64,000 nt of DNA from Burkholderiales bacterium (GTDB taxonomy: Bacteria; Pseudomonadota; Gammaproteobacteria; Burkholderiales; SG8-41): assembly GCA_030683105.1 (NCBI GenBank), contig JAUXMZ010000032.1:1-64000 (forward strand), read 5' to 3'. The position numbers were made by a program, and so were the translations under genes. This document shows positions 8,515 through 16,902 of this stretch, piece by piece (positions within the stretch are counted from its first letter, which is position 1; each line of letters starts with the position of its first letter). Under the pieces are notes generated by a model. That model worked only from the letters and a program-made list of their open reading frames with translations, was not told where the DNA came from and made no database searches.

Positions 8515-9573
8515 TTACAGTGCCTCGGCGACGGCTTTGCCAAGATCGACGGTTGCAGCCTTGCCGCCCAGATCCGGGGTCTTGGGCCCGTCCAGGAGCA
8601 CGGTTTCTATGGCTTTGATCACTGCCGCAGCCGCTTCCGGGCAGCCCAGGTGATCGAGCATCATGGCGCCCGACCAGATCTGGCCGATCGGATTGGCGAT
8701 TTTCTTGCCGTAGATGTCGGGCGCGGAGCCGTGCACCGGTTCGAACAGCGAGGGGAACACGCGCTCCGGATTGATGTTGGCAGATGGCGCGATGCCTATG
8801 GTGCCGGTTGCCGCAGGACCAAGGTCGGACAGGATATCGCCGAACAGGTTAGAGGCGACCACCACGTCGAAGCGGTCCGGGTTCATCACGAAATGCGCGC
8901 ACAGGATGTCGATGTGATACTGGTCGACCCTGATGCCCGGATAGTTGGCGGACATCGCTTTGACGCGCTCGTCCCAGTACGGCATGGAAATCGAGATGCC
9001 GTTGGATTTGGTGGCGGAGGTCAGGTGTTTTTTGGGCCGTTTGGCGGCGAGTTCGAACGCGTATCTGAGGATGCGGTCAACGCCCACGCGCGAGAATACC
9101 GACTGCTGGGTAACGACTTCGCGCTCGGTGCCGGCATACATGCGTCCGCCCACCGAGGAATACTCGCCCTCACTGTTTTCGCGCACCACCCAGAAGTCGA
9201 TGTCGCCGGGGTTGCGGCCGGCCAGCGGGCATTTCATGCCGGGCATGAGTCGCACCGGGCGCAGGTTCACGTACTGGTCGTAGCCGCGGCGGAAGGGAAT
9301 CAGCAGCCCCCACAGAGAGATGTGGTCGGGGATCTTGTCGGGCCAGCCGACCGCGCCGAAATAAACGGCGTCATGCTGCTTCAACTGTTCCAGGCCGTCC
9401 ACCGGCATCATGGTGCCGTGCTTGTCGTGGTAATCGCAGCTCCAGTCGAGTTCGTCGAATGTCCATTGGATACCGAATTTGCGGCCGGCCGCTTCCATTA
9501 CGCGCAGGCCTTCGGGCATGACTTCCTTGCCGATGCCGTCTCCGGGGATGACGGCGATTCTGAATTTTTTCAT
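8515..9573 (-). CDS. Tartrate/D-malate dehydrogenase-like beta-decarboxylating dehydrogenase
   Basis: A 352-residue isocitrate/isopropylmalate dehydrogenase-superfamily enzyme closest in pattern to tartrate dehydrogenase/decarboxylase (TtuC) and D-malate dehydrogenase (DmlA). It starts FRIAVIPGDGIGKEV, has WGLLIPFRRGYDQYVNLRP, the catalytic tyrosine region RENSEGEYSSVGGRMY, and the metal-binding NLFGDILSDLGPA followed by EPVHGSAPDIYG. It would oxidise and decarboxylate a 2-hydroxy-diacid with NAD and Mn or Mg. The start at 9573 matches the family; the frame runs on to 9645. Downstream of and codirectional with the LysR gene, which may control it. Confidence 0.85.
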   Translation of the reverse strand: MKKFRIAVIPGDGIGKEVMPEGLRVMEAAGRKFGIQWTFDELDWSCDYHDKHGTMMPVDGLEQLKQHDAVYFGAVGWPDKIPDHISLWGLLIPFRRGYDQYVNLRPVRLMPGMKCPLAGRNPGDIDFWVVRENSEGEYSSVGGRMYAGTEREVVTQQSVFSRVGVDRILRYAFELAAKRPKKHLTSATKSNGISISMPYWDERVKAMSANYPGIRVDQYHIDILCAHFVMNPDRFDVVVASNLFGDILSDLGPAATGTIGIAPSANINPERVFPSLFEPVHGSAPDIYGKKIANPIGQIWSGAMMLDHLGCPEAAAAVIKAIETVLLDGPKTPDLGGKAATVDLGKAVAEAL

Positions 9574-9718
9574 GATAGTCCGGTGAGTTGAGGTCGATGG
9601 GTCGGAGGGAGGGTGGGGTTCGAAATGTTTGGAAAAACATCTCATTTTCGCGCAATACCCGGGCTCGCGCCATTGCCGGCTGGGAATAGCCCCTAAAGCA
9701 GGCGTTATGCACCCGATT

Positions 9719-10630
9719 TCAGTGGTCGGCTGCCTGCTCTGACAGAAAGTGGAACAGCAGGCGCGTCGCAGTCGGCAGGGTATCCGCGTGGCGCACGCAC
9801 AGACTCAGGTGATAGCTCGCCCAGTCGTCGGTGAGCGGGATGCAGCACAGTCCCAATCCCTGGGCGTAGGGTGCGGCACAGCTTTCGGGCAATATGCCTA
9901 TACCCATGCCCGCCTGTACCATGCGGCGCATGGCCTCGAAGGTGGTGACCTGTATGGCCGTGTGGGAATGAATGCCGGCATTGGCAGCTGCCGACTTGAT
10001 GCGCATGCCGATCGAACTGGCGTCCGACAGCCCGACAAAGTCGTAGGCGGCGGCCTCGGCGAATACCGCAGAGCCATGTGCGGCGAGAGGGTGATCGACC
10101 GGTGTGATCAGCACCAGCGCGACCTTGCGGTAGGGCGCGGTTTCCAGTTCGGGAGCCGGAATGTTGGGCACGAAAATGCCGATGTCGGCACGGCCGCTGG
10201 TGACGGCATCCACCACTTCCGTACTGCGTCCTTCGTCGAGCCTGATCTGAATATGGGGATGGCGGCGCGAGAATCGCCGCATCTCGTCGGGCAGGGTATC
10301 GACGATGCTCGACGCATTGGCATACAGGCGGACCTCGCCGCGCTCGCCGCTTGCGTAATCTCCCGCGAGGGTCTGCATGCGGTCCAGCGTCGCAAACATC
10401 GAGCGCGCGTCAACTTCCAGCGCGCGTCCCGCCGCGGTCGGCCGCACGCCGCTGCTGTGCCGTTCGAAGAGTTGCACGCCGAGTTGTGCTTCAAGCTCGC
10501 TTATGCGCTTGCTGACGGCGGGCGCGGTAATGTGTTCGCGCGTCGCAGCGCGCGTGAAGCTCGATTCCTCAAGCACCGAAAGAAACAGGCGCAATGATAT
10601 CAGATCGAAGCGGATTGTAGGTTTGGCCAT
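9719..10630 (-). CDS. LysR-family transcriptional regulator
   Basis: A 303-residue LysR regulator. The N-terminal winged helix is clear (LRLFLSVLEESSFTRAA, then ITAPAVSKRISELEAQLGV and LFERHSSGVRPTAAG), followed by a periplasmic-binding-like effector domain. It reads away from the HpcH/HpaI aldolase gene with 161 bases between, the usual arrangement for a LysR protein and a target gene. On its own strand it heads the dehydrogenase/PrpD/PdxA/Bug/LigJ run. Its inducer is probably an organic acid of that pathway, which is inference. No clear T-N11-A operator could be assigned by eye. Confidence 0.9.
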   Translation of the reverse strand: MAKPTIRFDLISLRLFLSVLEESSFTRAATREHITAPAVSKRISELEAQLGVQLFERHSSGVRPTAAGRALEVDARSMFATLDRMQTLAGDYASGERGEVRLYANASSIVDTLPDEMRRFSRRHPHIQIRLDEGRSTEVVDAVTSGRADIGIFVPNIPAPELETAPYRKVALVLITPVDHPLAAHGSAVFAEAAAYDFVGLSDASSIGMRIKSAAANAGIHSHTAIQVTTFEAMRRMVQAGMGIGILPESCAAPYAQGLGLCCIPLTDDWASYHLSLCVRHADTLPTATRLLFHFLSEQAADH

Positions 10631-10791
10631 GAACGGCAGTTGTCGCCGGGTGTCTGAAGCACATGCCTGATGAGCATGGTAACTGGATACCCGGCCCGCT
10701 GATTCTATAACAGCGCAAGGACTTGTGTCGACCGGGCTTGAGTTGCCGTGCTATGCTTTTTGGCGTGGTATCAATCACTGTGATTTAAATC
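10631..10791. promoter_or_regulatory. Divergent control region, LysR and HpcH/HpaI aldolase genes
   Basis: A 161-base gap between divergent starts. I see a TATGCT hexamer at 10752-10757 but no convincing -35 partner, and no Shine-Dalgarno before the ATG at 10792. LysR operators are expected here by position only. Confidence 0.35.
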
Positions 10792-11562
10792 ATGCCCCCT
10801 TCGTTTCGTGCGCAACTGGAAGCCGGAAAAACCGTCACCGGCCTCATTCTGTTCACCGGCAGCCCGATGATCGTCGAACTGGCGGCGGCGGCCGGAACCG
10901 ACTTCGTCATCATCGACATGGAACACAGCGCGCTCGACCTCGAGCCCTGCGCGCACCTGATCCGTGCGGCGGACGCCGCGGGCATCACACCTTTCGTGCG
11001 CGTGCCCGAAGTCGATGCCGCACTCATCAAGAAACTGCTCAACATGGGTGCGGCCGGCATAGTCGTGCCACACGCCAACCGCGACAATTGTGCCGCCGCG
11101 CTACGCGCTGTGCGCTATTCACCCGAGGGCGACCGCGGCGCCTGCGCCATTGTGCGTTCGGCGGGTTATGCGCCCGGCGACTGGGGAGCGCACGTGAGCA
11201 AAGCCAATCGCGAAGTCATGGTCATCCCTTTGATCGAGGACAGGGAAACCCTGGCTGATCTCGATGCGCTCGTTGCCATGCCCGGACTTGACATGTTTTT
11301 CATCGGTCCGACGGATCTGTCGATTTCTCTCGGCGTGCCGCACGCGACTTTCGACGAGCCTGCGATGAGCGCAGCCCTCGACAAGGTGGTGGCTGCCGCA
11401 AGGCGTCATGGCAAGCACGTAATGACCACGATAGGCAACAAGCCCGATCCCGAGTACGGCAGGTCGATCGCAAAGCGCGGTGTGCAGGCGATCGTTCTCG
11501 GTACCGACGGGCACCTGTTCCTCGACATCTGCCAACGGTTGAACGCCGTCAAGTCCGGGTGA
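10792..11562 (+). CDS. HpcH/HpaI-family class II aldolase
   Basis: A 256-residue HpcH/HpaI aldolase (2-oxo-hydroxyacid aldolase fold). IIDMEHSALD carries the conserved acidic residue and catalytic histidine region, PFVRVPE the substrate-carboxylate arginine, and FFIGPTDLSISLG the closing loop. Family members use a divalent metal to cleave 4-hydroxy-2-oxoacids into pyruvate and an aldehyde, or act on citramalyl-type substrates. It opens the plus-strand cluster with LeuCD-like, enolase-like and isocitrate-lyase-like enzymes, which fits a carbon-carbon-splitting step. No Shine-Dalgarno is apparent, so translation may be weak or leaderless. Confidence 0.85.
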   Translation: MPPSFRAQLEAGKTVTGLILFTGSPMIVELAAAAGTDFVIIDMEHSALDLEPCAHLIRAADAAGITPFVRVPEVDAALIKKLLNMGAAGIVVPHANRDNCAAALRAVRYSPEGDRGACAIVRSAGYAPGDWGAHVSKANREVMVIPLIEDRETLADLDALVAMPGLDMFFIGPTDLSISLGVPHATFDEPAMSAALDKVVAAARRHGKHVMTTIGNKPDPEYGRSIAKRGVQAIVLGTDGHLFLDICQRLNAVKSG

Positions 11563-11699
11563 AACGGCCGAGAGGCATCGGTTGAATTTCGCATGGCGAG
11601 CGCGGGGACGCGTCTGGAAAGCCTGCTAAAATATCCATATTGTCTGCTTCACGCGCTTTGTTGCAGCCGGCGCGATTAAAAAATCAATCAGGAGGATCT

Positions 11700-12983
11700 G
11701 TGGGTTCCACCATTGCCGAAAAAATCCTTGGCGCGCATGCCGGCGGCACGGCTGCCAGAGCGGGCGAAGTGGTGGTCGCCAGCGTCGATTTTGCGATGGT
11801 GCATGATGCCCGTGCGGCGAACGCGCTCGAGGTGATAGGCAAGTTCGGTGCGAGGTCGCTGCCTTTTGCCGCCAAGACCGCATTTGTTCTCGATCACTAC
11901 TCGCCGCCGCCCAATGCGGAAGCCGCGAATACGCATACCGCCATGCGCGAGTTTGCTGAACGGCATGGCACCGTGCTCTACGATGTTGGCGATGGCATCT
12001 GCCACCAGGTATTGCCGGAAGGCGGGCACCTGACCTGCGGCGATCTGGTGGCCGGCACCGATACCCACTGCACGACATACGGTGCATTCAATGCCTTCGG
12101 TACCGGCGTCGAGGGCACAGACGTATCTGCTGTGATGATGACAGGCAGGCTGTGGTTCCGCGTTCCTGAAACCATCCAAGTGGAACTCAGGGGTGAGTTG
12201 CAGCCCGGTGTGTGGGCGAAAGACGTGACGTTGCATATGCTGGGCCGGTTGGGCGCGGAAGGCGCAAACTACCGTGTGCTCGAGTATGGCGGATCGGCTG
12301 TGGGGGCGATGGCGATTGACGATCGCATGACACTATGCAACCACGCCGCGGAACTTGGCGCCAAGGCGGCGATACTCGAAGCCGATGCCAAAACCTTCGC
12401 CTGGTTGAAAGCGCATGGCGCGCGCGAACCGAGGCCGGTCAAGGCCGATGCGGATGCGATCTATGCCCAACGTATCGATATCGATGCCTCGCAACTGCCA
12501 CCGCAGGTCGCGCGCCGGCACCAGATCGATGATGTCGTCGGCGTGCCGGAAGTCAAAGGCCGGAAAATCAATATCGCGCTGATCGGCACCTGTACCAACG
12601 GACGGCTGGATGACATCCGCCAGGCGGCGGCGATACTCAAAGGCAGGCGCATTGCCAAAGGCGTGCGTATGATCGTCACTCCGGCGTCGCGCCAGGTCTA
12701 CCTCGCCGCAGCGCGAGAAGGCCTGATCGAGGCGCTGACGATGGCGGGCGCGTCGGTGGAAGCTGCGGGTTGCGGCACCTGCGTGAATATTACCGGCCAC
12801 CTGATCAGTGGCGACAACGAGGTCGTGATATCCAGCGCCAACCGCAATTTCAAGGGACGGCTGGGCAATTCCAGTTCGGAAATCTGGATCGGTTCGGCAG
12901 CGACCGTCGCGGCATCGGCATTGACCGGCAGCATTACCGATCCGCGCGATGTCGAGGGCGGTCAGTGGCGTGCGGTGGTGTGA
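11700..12983 (+). CDS. Aconitase-superfamily dehydratase large subunit (LeuC-like)
   Basis: A 427-residue large subunit of an isopropylmalate-isomerase/homoaconitase-type hydro-lyase. I place the start at the GTG at 11700, directly after a perfect AGGAGG, rather than at the upstream ATG 11640. The [4Fe-4S] ligands are visible: C298 (GTCTNGRLDD), C358 and C361 (AGCGTCVNITG). The substrate-loop AGTDTHCTTYGAFNAFGTGVE is also present (split here as AGTDTHCTTYG and AFNAFGTGVE). Its partner small subunit follows at 13168 after an inverted-repeat element. Leucine biosynthesis is unlikely because LeuA and LeuB are absent and the neighbours are catabolic. 2,3-dimethylmalate dehydratase (DmdAB) is a possible analogue. 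Confidence 0.85.
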   Translation: MGSTIAEKILGAHAGGTAARAGEVVVASVDFAMVHDARAANALEVIGKFGARSLPFAAKTAFVLDHYSPPPNAEAANTHTAMREFAERHGTVLYDVGDGICHQVLPEGGHLTCGDLVAGTDTHCTTYGAFNAFGTGVEGTDVSAVMMTGRLWFRVPETIQVELRGELQPGVWAKDVTLHMLGRLGAEGANYRVLEYGGSAVGAMAIDDRMTLCNHAAELGAKAAILEADAKTFAWLKAHGAREPRPVKADADAIYAQRIDIDASQLPPQVARRHQIDDVVGVPEVKGRKINIALIGTCTNGRLDDIRQAAAILKGRRIAKGVRMIVTPASRQVYLAAAREGLIEALTMAGASVEAAGCGTCVNITGHLISGDNEVVISSANRNFKGRLGNSSSEIWIGSAATVAASALTGSITDPRDVEGGQWRAVV

Positions 12984-13002
12984 GTAGAGTCGGAAAAACT
13001 TT

Positions 13003-13148
13003 GCCACAGAGGATTATTTTCAATACCCGCTTGACGGGTACACAGAGATCACAGAGGAAAATCAGATCAATTTCGGTGCTAAATGTGCGGGAAATTGCAT
13101 TGTTGTTATGGGGCGGCTGTTCTCTGTGCTCTCTGTGTCCTCTGTGGC
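13003..13148. repeat. Paired inverted-repeat element with hairpin module in left arm
   Basis: Left arm GCCACAGAGG...CACAGAGATCACAGAGG (13003-13057) is interrupted at 13017-13041 by TTTTCAATACCCG-CTTGA-CGGGTAC. Right arm 13121-13148 is the reverse complement of the CACAGAG words. It separates the LeuC-like and LeuD-like genes of one operon. Confidence 0.85.
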
Positions 13149-13167
13149 TGTATTTAAAGGGTAACTC

Positions 13168-13671
13168 ATGACGACAGTCATTTGCGGCCGTGCGCGCGTG
13201 CTCGGCGCTGATATCAACACCGACGTCAACTGTTCGAGCAAATACATGCCGGGCAAGGATGCGGCGTTCGTCGCGACGTGTGCATTCGAACAGATCGCGC
13301 CGGGTTTTGCGCAGGCGTTCAAAAAGGGCGACGTCATCGTTGCGGGCAAGCATTTCGGCATCAATTCGTCGCGCGAGCAGGCGGTGCACGTGATGCGCCT
13401 GATGGGTGTGTCAGGCATCGTTGCAGTCTCCTTTGGACGGCAGTTTTTCCGTAACGCAATCAACAACGGGCTGCCGGTGATTGAATGCGACATCGACGGC
13501 ATTGCCGACAAAGATGCGATCGAAGTCGATCTGGCAGCAGGCCGGGTCAGCGTTGCTGCGCGCGGTATTGTGCGCAGTGTGCCGCCGCTGCCGCCGGAAA
13601 TCCAGGCGATACTCGCCGCCAGTGGGCTCATTCCCTTTTTGCAAAAGCATCCGGATTGGAAACTTGTTTGA
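13168..13671 (+). CDS. Aconitase-superfamily dehydratase small subunit (LeuD-like)
   Basis: A 167-residue small (swivel) subunit of an isopropylmalate-isomerase-type enzyme, partner of the LeuC-like gene 184 bases upstream. It has the domain signature GADINTDVNCSSKYMPG at the N terminus and GKHFGINSSREQAV, the loop that helps choose the substrate. The length matches archaeal-type LeuD or HacB small subunits (about 165) rather than the roughly 200-residue enterobacterial LeuD, consistent with a non-leucine role. The large and small subunits would form a heterodimer that dehydrates and rehydrates a hydroxy-di- or tricarboxylate. Confidence 0.85.
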   Translation: MTTVICGRARVLGADINTDVNCSSKYMPGKDAAFVATCAFEQIAPGFAQAFKKGDVIVAGKHFGINSSREQAVHVMRLMGVSGIVAVSFGRQFFRNAINNGLPVIECDIDGIADKDAIEVDLAAGRVSVAARGIVRSVPPLPPEIQAILAASGLIPFLQKHPDWKLV

Positions 13672-13684
13672 ATGTCAAATTCGG

Positions 13685-13790
13685 GCCACAGAGGACACAG
13701 AGTGCACAGAGAAAGACTTGAATCCGCCCATTGAACGCATAGATAGGAGGTGCTCTTGAAATCTCTGTGTTCTCTGTGCTCTCTGTGGCT
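13685..13790. repeat. Paired inverted-repeat element
   Basis: Left arm GCCACAGAGGACACAGAG... (13685-13711), right arm CTCTGTGTTCTCTGTGCTCTCTGTGGC-type words (13763-13790). The short core is unique. It lies between the LeuD-like and enolase-family genes. Confidence 0.85.
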
Positions 13791-13816
13791 GAATTTTTTA
13801 AATGATTGGTGATTTC

Positions 13817-14932
13817 ATGAAAATAGAACGCGTCGAAGTTTTTGGTGTCGCCATGCCGCTAGTCGGCGAATACAAGAATGCCTATATGTCCAAATCCGTC
13901 GTCAAGAGCGCGGTGGTGCGCATCACCGCCACCGGCGGCGCGATCGGCTATGGCAACATCGATCCCACGCCCGGTTACTCCAAGGAATCGACGGAGGACA
14001 GTCTGCGGGTGATCGAGCACCGGCTGGCGGGCCTGGTGATGGGCATGGATCCCACCAATGTGCACAAAATTCTGGGCAGGATAGAACCCGCGGTCGAGGG
14101 TTACCTCGATGCCAAGGCAGCGCTGGAGATGGCGTGTGTCGACCTGTCGGCGCGCGTTGCCGGCATGCCGGTCTACACGTATCTGGGCGGTGCGGTGAAG
14201 CAAGAGTTATTGTTCAACGCCTGGATCGGCATTCTGTCCCCGGAACAGGCGGCAACAGAGACGCTGGAGTGGAAGCACAGGGGTTTTCGCTCGGCCAAGG
14301 TCAAGGTCGGCGGCAACATCGAGGCCGATCGTGACCGTATCCAGGCGATACGCGAGGCGGTAGGACCGGCGTTTCACATTCGCATCGATGCCAACGCCGG
14401 TTACGATGCCGACACGTCGATCAAGCTCGCAAAAATGGTGGCGCCGTACCAGCTGCAACTGTTCGAGCAGCCGGTGCCGGCCGACGATATCGCCGGCATG
14501 GCGCGGGTGCGGCGTGAGGCCAACGCGGTCGGTCTGTCCATCATGGCCGACGAGTCGGTGCTCGATCACGCCAGCCTCATCCGCATCATCAGGGCGGATG
14601 CTGCTGACATCGTCAAGGTCAAGGTGATGAAGCAGGGCGGCTTTCTCAACACGCGGCGCATGATTGCAACCGCTGAAGCAGCCGGCATCCGCTGCGTGGT
14701 TGGCCACGGTTTCGGGTTGGGGGTGAACACGATGGCCGAGATCATGCTCGCTGCGACGTCGATGAATGTGATCGACGGCCTGGAATGCGTTGGTCCGCTC
14801 AAGACCAAGGACGATATCGTCACGCACAAGCTCGATCTGAGCACAGGCAGCATCGCTCTGCCTCCGGGGCCGGGTCTGGGCGTCACGCTGGATGACGCAA
14901 AACTCGCGCAATACCGGTTCGAGTTCAAATAG
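13817..14932 (+). CDS. Enolase-superfamily enzyme, muconate-lactonizing subgroup
   Basis: A 371-residue mandelate racemase/muconate lactonizing enzyme family protein. The start MKIERVEVFG at 13817 matches family starts. Catalytic lysines fall as in the muconate lactonizing/dipeptide-epimerase subgroup: K161-x-K163 on the second strand and K269 (DIVKVKVMKQGG) on the sixth. Metal ligands are D191 (RIDANAG), E217 (FEQPVP) and D245 (MADES). It would abstract the alpha proton of a carboxylate to racemise it, cycloisomerise it or eliminate water. It sits between the LeuCD-like dehydratase and a Bug gene. The substrate is unknown; a hydroxyacid racemase or cycloisomerase is possible. Confidence 0.83.
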   Translation: MKIERVEVFGVAMPLVGEYKNAYMSKSVVKSAVVRITATGGAIGYGNIDPTPGYSKESTEDSLRVIEHRLAGLVMGMDPTNVHKILGRIEPAVEGYLDAKAALEMACVDLSARVAGMPVYTYLGGAVKQELLFNAWIGILSPEQAATETLEWKHRGFRSAKVKVGGNIEADRDRIQAIREAVGPAFHIRIDANAGYDADTSIKLAKMVAPYQLQLFEQPVPADDIAGMARVRREANAVGLSIMADESVLDHASLIRIIRADAADIVKVKVMKQGGFLNTRRMIATAEAAGIRCVVGHGFGLGVNTMAEIMLAATSMNVIDGLECVGPLKTKDDIVTHKLDLSTGSIALPPGPGLGVTLDDAKLAQYRFEFK

Positions 14933-14964
14933 CGCCAGTCCGGTTATCCAAGAGGAGGTGACTC

Positions 14965-15912
14965 ATGTTTCGCATCATAATGCTGGTTGTATCGGGGCTG
15001 CTGGCCCTCTTCGCTTTTCCCGTGCATGCGCAGCAATATCCGGTGCGGCCGATCACGCTGCTGTGCTGGTCGGCGCCGGGCTCGCCGGTCGACCTTTATG
15101 CGCGGGCCATGGCGAAGCTGCTGGCGACCGAACTGGGGCAAAGCATAGTGGTCGAGAATCGCCCCGGAGGTTCCGGGGTCATCATGGTCAACGCCCTGCT
15201 CAAGGCGCCGGCGGATGGCTACACCATCGCCGCCAATACCATTACGCTGGCGGCGCTGTTCAGCGAACCTACGGCTAATTTCAAGCCGGAGGACCTGCAA
15301 TTGATCGCGCGCTCGCAGATCGATCCGTACGGGCTGATCGCGCATACGTCGACCCCATTCAAGACGCTGAATGATTTTGTCGCCTATGCCCGCAGGAAGC
15401 CTGATTTCATCAATATCGGCGGCCCGTTCACGATCAGCGGTCATCGTGTCGCATGGGAGATTTTTGCCGAGACGGCCAAAATCAAGGCCACCTGGGTTCC
15501 TTATTCAGGCGGCGGGCCGGCATTGACTGCGGTGGCCGGTGGTCATGTCGATCTTGCCGCGACCAATCCGGGCAACGTCAAGCCGATGATAGCCGCCGGC
15601 AAGGTGCGCATACTGGGCATTTCCTCCGACAGGCGTATCGAGGATTTTCCCGACGTGCCGACCTACAAGGAAAAAGGGTGGGACGTGGTGCGTTATCAGT
15701 GGCGCGGCATCATGGGCCGAGCCGGCATGCCCAAGCCGGTTCTGGAGCGCCTGACCGCGGCCATTCAAAAGGCGCAGCAGACGTCGGAATGGAAGGCCTA
15801 CCTGAAACAGGTCACCCAGCTTGACGGATTCCAGGGGCCGGACGCCTTCCGTGCCCAGTTGCTGCAGGATATGCAGGAGATGGAAGCGGTGAAGAAAAAA
15901 CTTGGACTGTGA
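14965..15912 (+). CDS. Divergent Bug/TctC-type periplasmic binding protein
   Basis: A 315-residue Bug-family binding protein with a signal peptide ending FPVHAQQYP and a strong GAGGAGGTGA ribosome binding site. It is the most divergent family member here: the ligand loop is SAPGSPVDLY instead of the usual PPGG-x-x-D. The later motifs ENRPGG, VPYSGGGPALT and FPDVPTYKEKG remain. This suggests an altered ligand pocket. It starts 32 bases after the enolase-family gene, so is probably cotranscribed, and may bind the substrate that the surrounding dehydratase and lyase genes process. Confidence 0.87.
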   Translation: MFRIIMLVVSGLLALFAFPVHAQQYPVRPITLLCWSAPGSPVDLYARAMAKLLATELGQSIVVENRPGGSGVIMVNALLKAPADGYTIAANTITLAALFSEPTANFKPEDLQLIARSQIDPYGLIAHTSTPFKTLNDFVAYARRKPDFINIGGPFTISGHRVAWEIFAETAKIKATWVPYSGGGPALTAVAGGHVDLAATNPGNVKPMIAAGKVRILGISSDRRIEDFPDVPTYKEKGWDVVRYQWRGIMGRAGMPKPVLERLTAAIQKAQQTSEWKAYLKQVTQLDGFQGPDAFRAQLLQDMQEMEAVKKKLGL

Positions 15913-15923
15913 TGAGAGACCAA

Positions 15924-15965
15924 TGTTGAGTGTTGAGTGTTGAGTGTTGAGTGTTGAGTGTTGAG
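15924..15965. repeat. Heptamer tandem repeat (TGTTGAG)6
   Basis: Six perfect TGTTGAG units in the 62-base gap before the isocitrate-lyase-family gene, ending 9 bases before its ATG. The last unit contributes the GAGGA that serves as ribosome binding site, so changes in copy number would alter leader length but not reading frame. Confidence 0.9.
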
Positions 15966-15974
15966 GATCAAGAT

Positions 15975-16880
15975 ATGACCAAGACAAAATCAATGAGTGT
16001 TCGCCAACGACTGCGCGTGCGGCTAACTGAGGGGCCGATGATCGTCGCACCGGGAATTTACGACGCCTATGGCGCGCGCTTTGTCGAGCAGGCGGGTTTC
16101 GATACGGTCTATATGACCGGCAACGGTGTATCGGCGAGTCTGCTCGGGCGGCCCGATGTCGGCCTCATCGATCTCACGCTGATCGCGAGCCATGCCCATC
16201 GGGTTGCGTCCTGTGTCGATATTCCACTGATCTGCGACGCCGACACCGGCCACGGCAACGCGGTCAACGTGCGGCGCACGGTGGAAGAATTCGAAAGCGC
16301 GGGTGTCGCGGCGATACATATCGAAGACCAGGTGGCGCCCAAGCGCTGCGGTCATCTGCCGGGTTCGCGTCCGGTGGTTTCCATGGAAGAGCACGCCGGG
16401 AAAATCGAGGCCGCGGTCGCCGCGCGCCGCGATCCGGATTTCCTCATCATCGCCAGAACCGATGCCGCATCCGGGCTCGGGCTAGCCGAGGCGATACGCC
16501 GCGGCCAGGCATACCGCAAGGCCGGCGCCGACGTGGTGTTCGTCGAGTTGAAGACCAGTCCGACCATACTTGAGGACATGACGCGGGTTACCTCGGAGAT
16601 CGACGCGCCGTGCATGGTCAATATCGACGGCGGTGGCAAGCTCGGCGGGTTGACGGCGTCCGAAATCGAGAAGCTGGGTTTTCGCCTCGCGATCTATCCG
16701 GGGCTGGAGCGCTATGCGGCGGGGTACGCGGTGCGCGCAGCGCTCGATGCGCTCAAGCGCGATGGCACGACCGCGGCGGTGCGCGAGCGCATGCTGACAA
16801 TGAAGGAATATAACGACGTGCTCGGGCTGCCGGAAGTCGAAGCCTGGGAAAAGAAATATTTGTTGATCGACAAGCCGTGA
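15975..16880 (+). CDS. Isocitrate lyase/PEP mutase superfamily lyase
   Basis: A 301-residue isocitrate lyase/phosphoenolpyruvate mutase family protein. Metal-binding D88 and D90 lie in CDADTGHGN. The loop EDQVAPKRCGHLPG carries the catalytic cysteine C125 typical of true lyases (2-methylisocitrate lyase, 2,3-dimethylmalate lyase), arguing against a mutase or oxaloacetate hydrolase. The enzyme would split a substituted malate or isocitrate into pyruvate or glyoxylate plus a second acid. With the LeuCD-like dehydratase upstream this resembles the DmdAB/Dml pair of anaerobic nicotinate fermentation, which is inference. The next gene starts 23 bases on. Confidence 0.87.
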   Translation: MTKTKSMSVRQRLRVRLTEGPMIVAPGIYDAYGARFVEQAGFDTVYMTGNGVSASLLGRPDVGLIDLTLIASHAHRVASCVDIPLICDADTGHGNAVNVRRTVEEFESAGVAAIHIEDQVAPKRCGHLPGSRPVVSMEEHAGKIEAAVAARRDPDFLIIARTDAASGLGLAEAIRRGQAYRKAGADVVFVELKTSPTILEDMTRVTSEIDAPCMVNIDGGGKLGGLTASEIEKLGFRLAIYPGLERYAAGYAVRAALDALKRDGTTAAVRERMLTMKEYNDVLGLPEVEAWEKKYLLIDKP

Positions 16881-16902
16881 CCATATAACAGGGGAAATTC
16901 AA

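Noticed and set aside
11640-11699. N-terminal 20 residues of the LeuC-like frame from the ATG at 11640
   Set aside because: A perfect AGGAGG lies just before the GTG at 11700 and family alignment begins there.
11700-13671. Leucine biosynthesis leuCD
   Set aside because: No leuA or leuB in context, a short archaeal-type small subunit, and catabolic neighbours; a hydroxyacid dehydratase is more likely.
15924-15965. Phase-variable coding repeat
   Set aside because: The tract is outside the reading frame, so copy changes would not cause frameshifts; only leader or ribosome-binding effects are possible.
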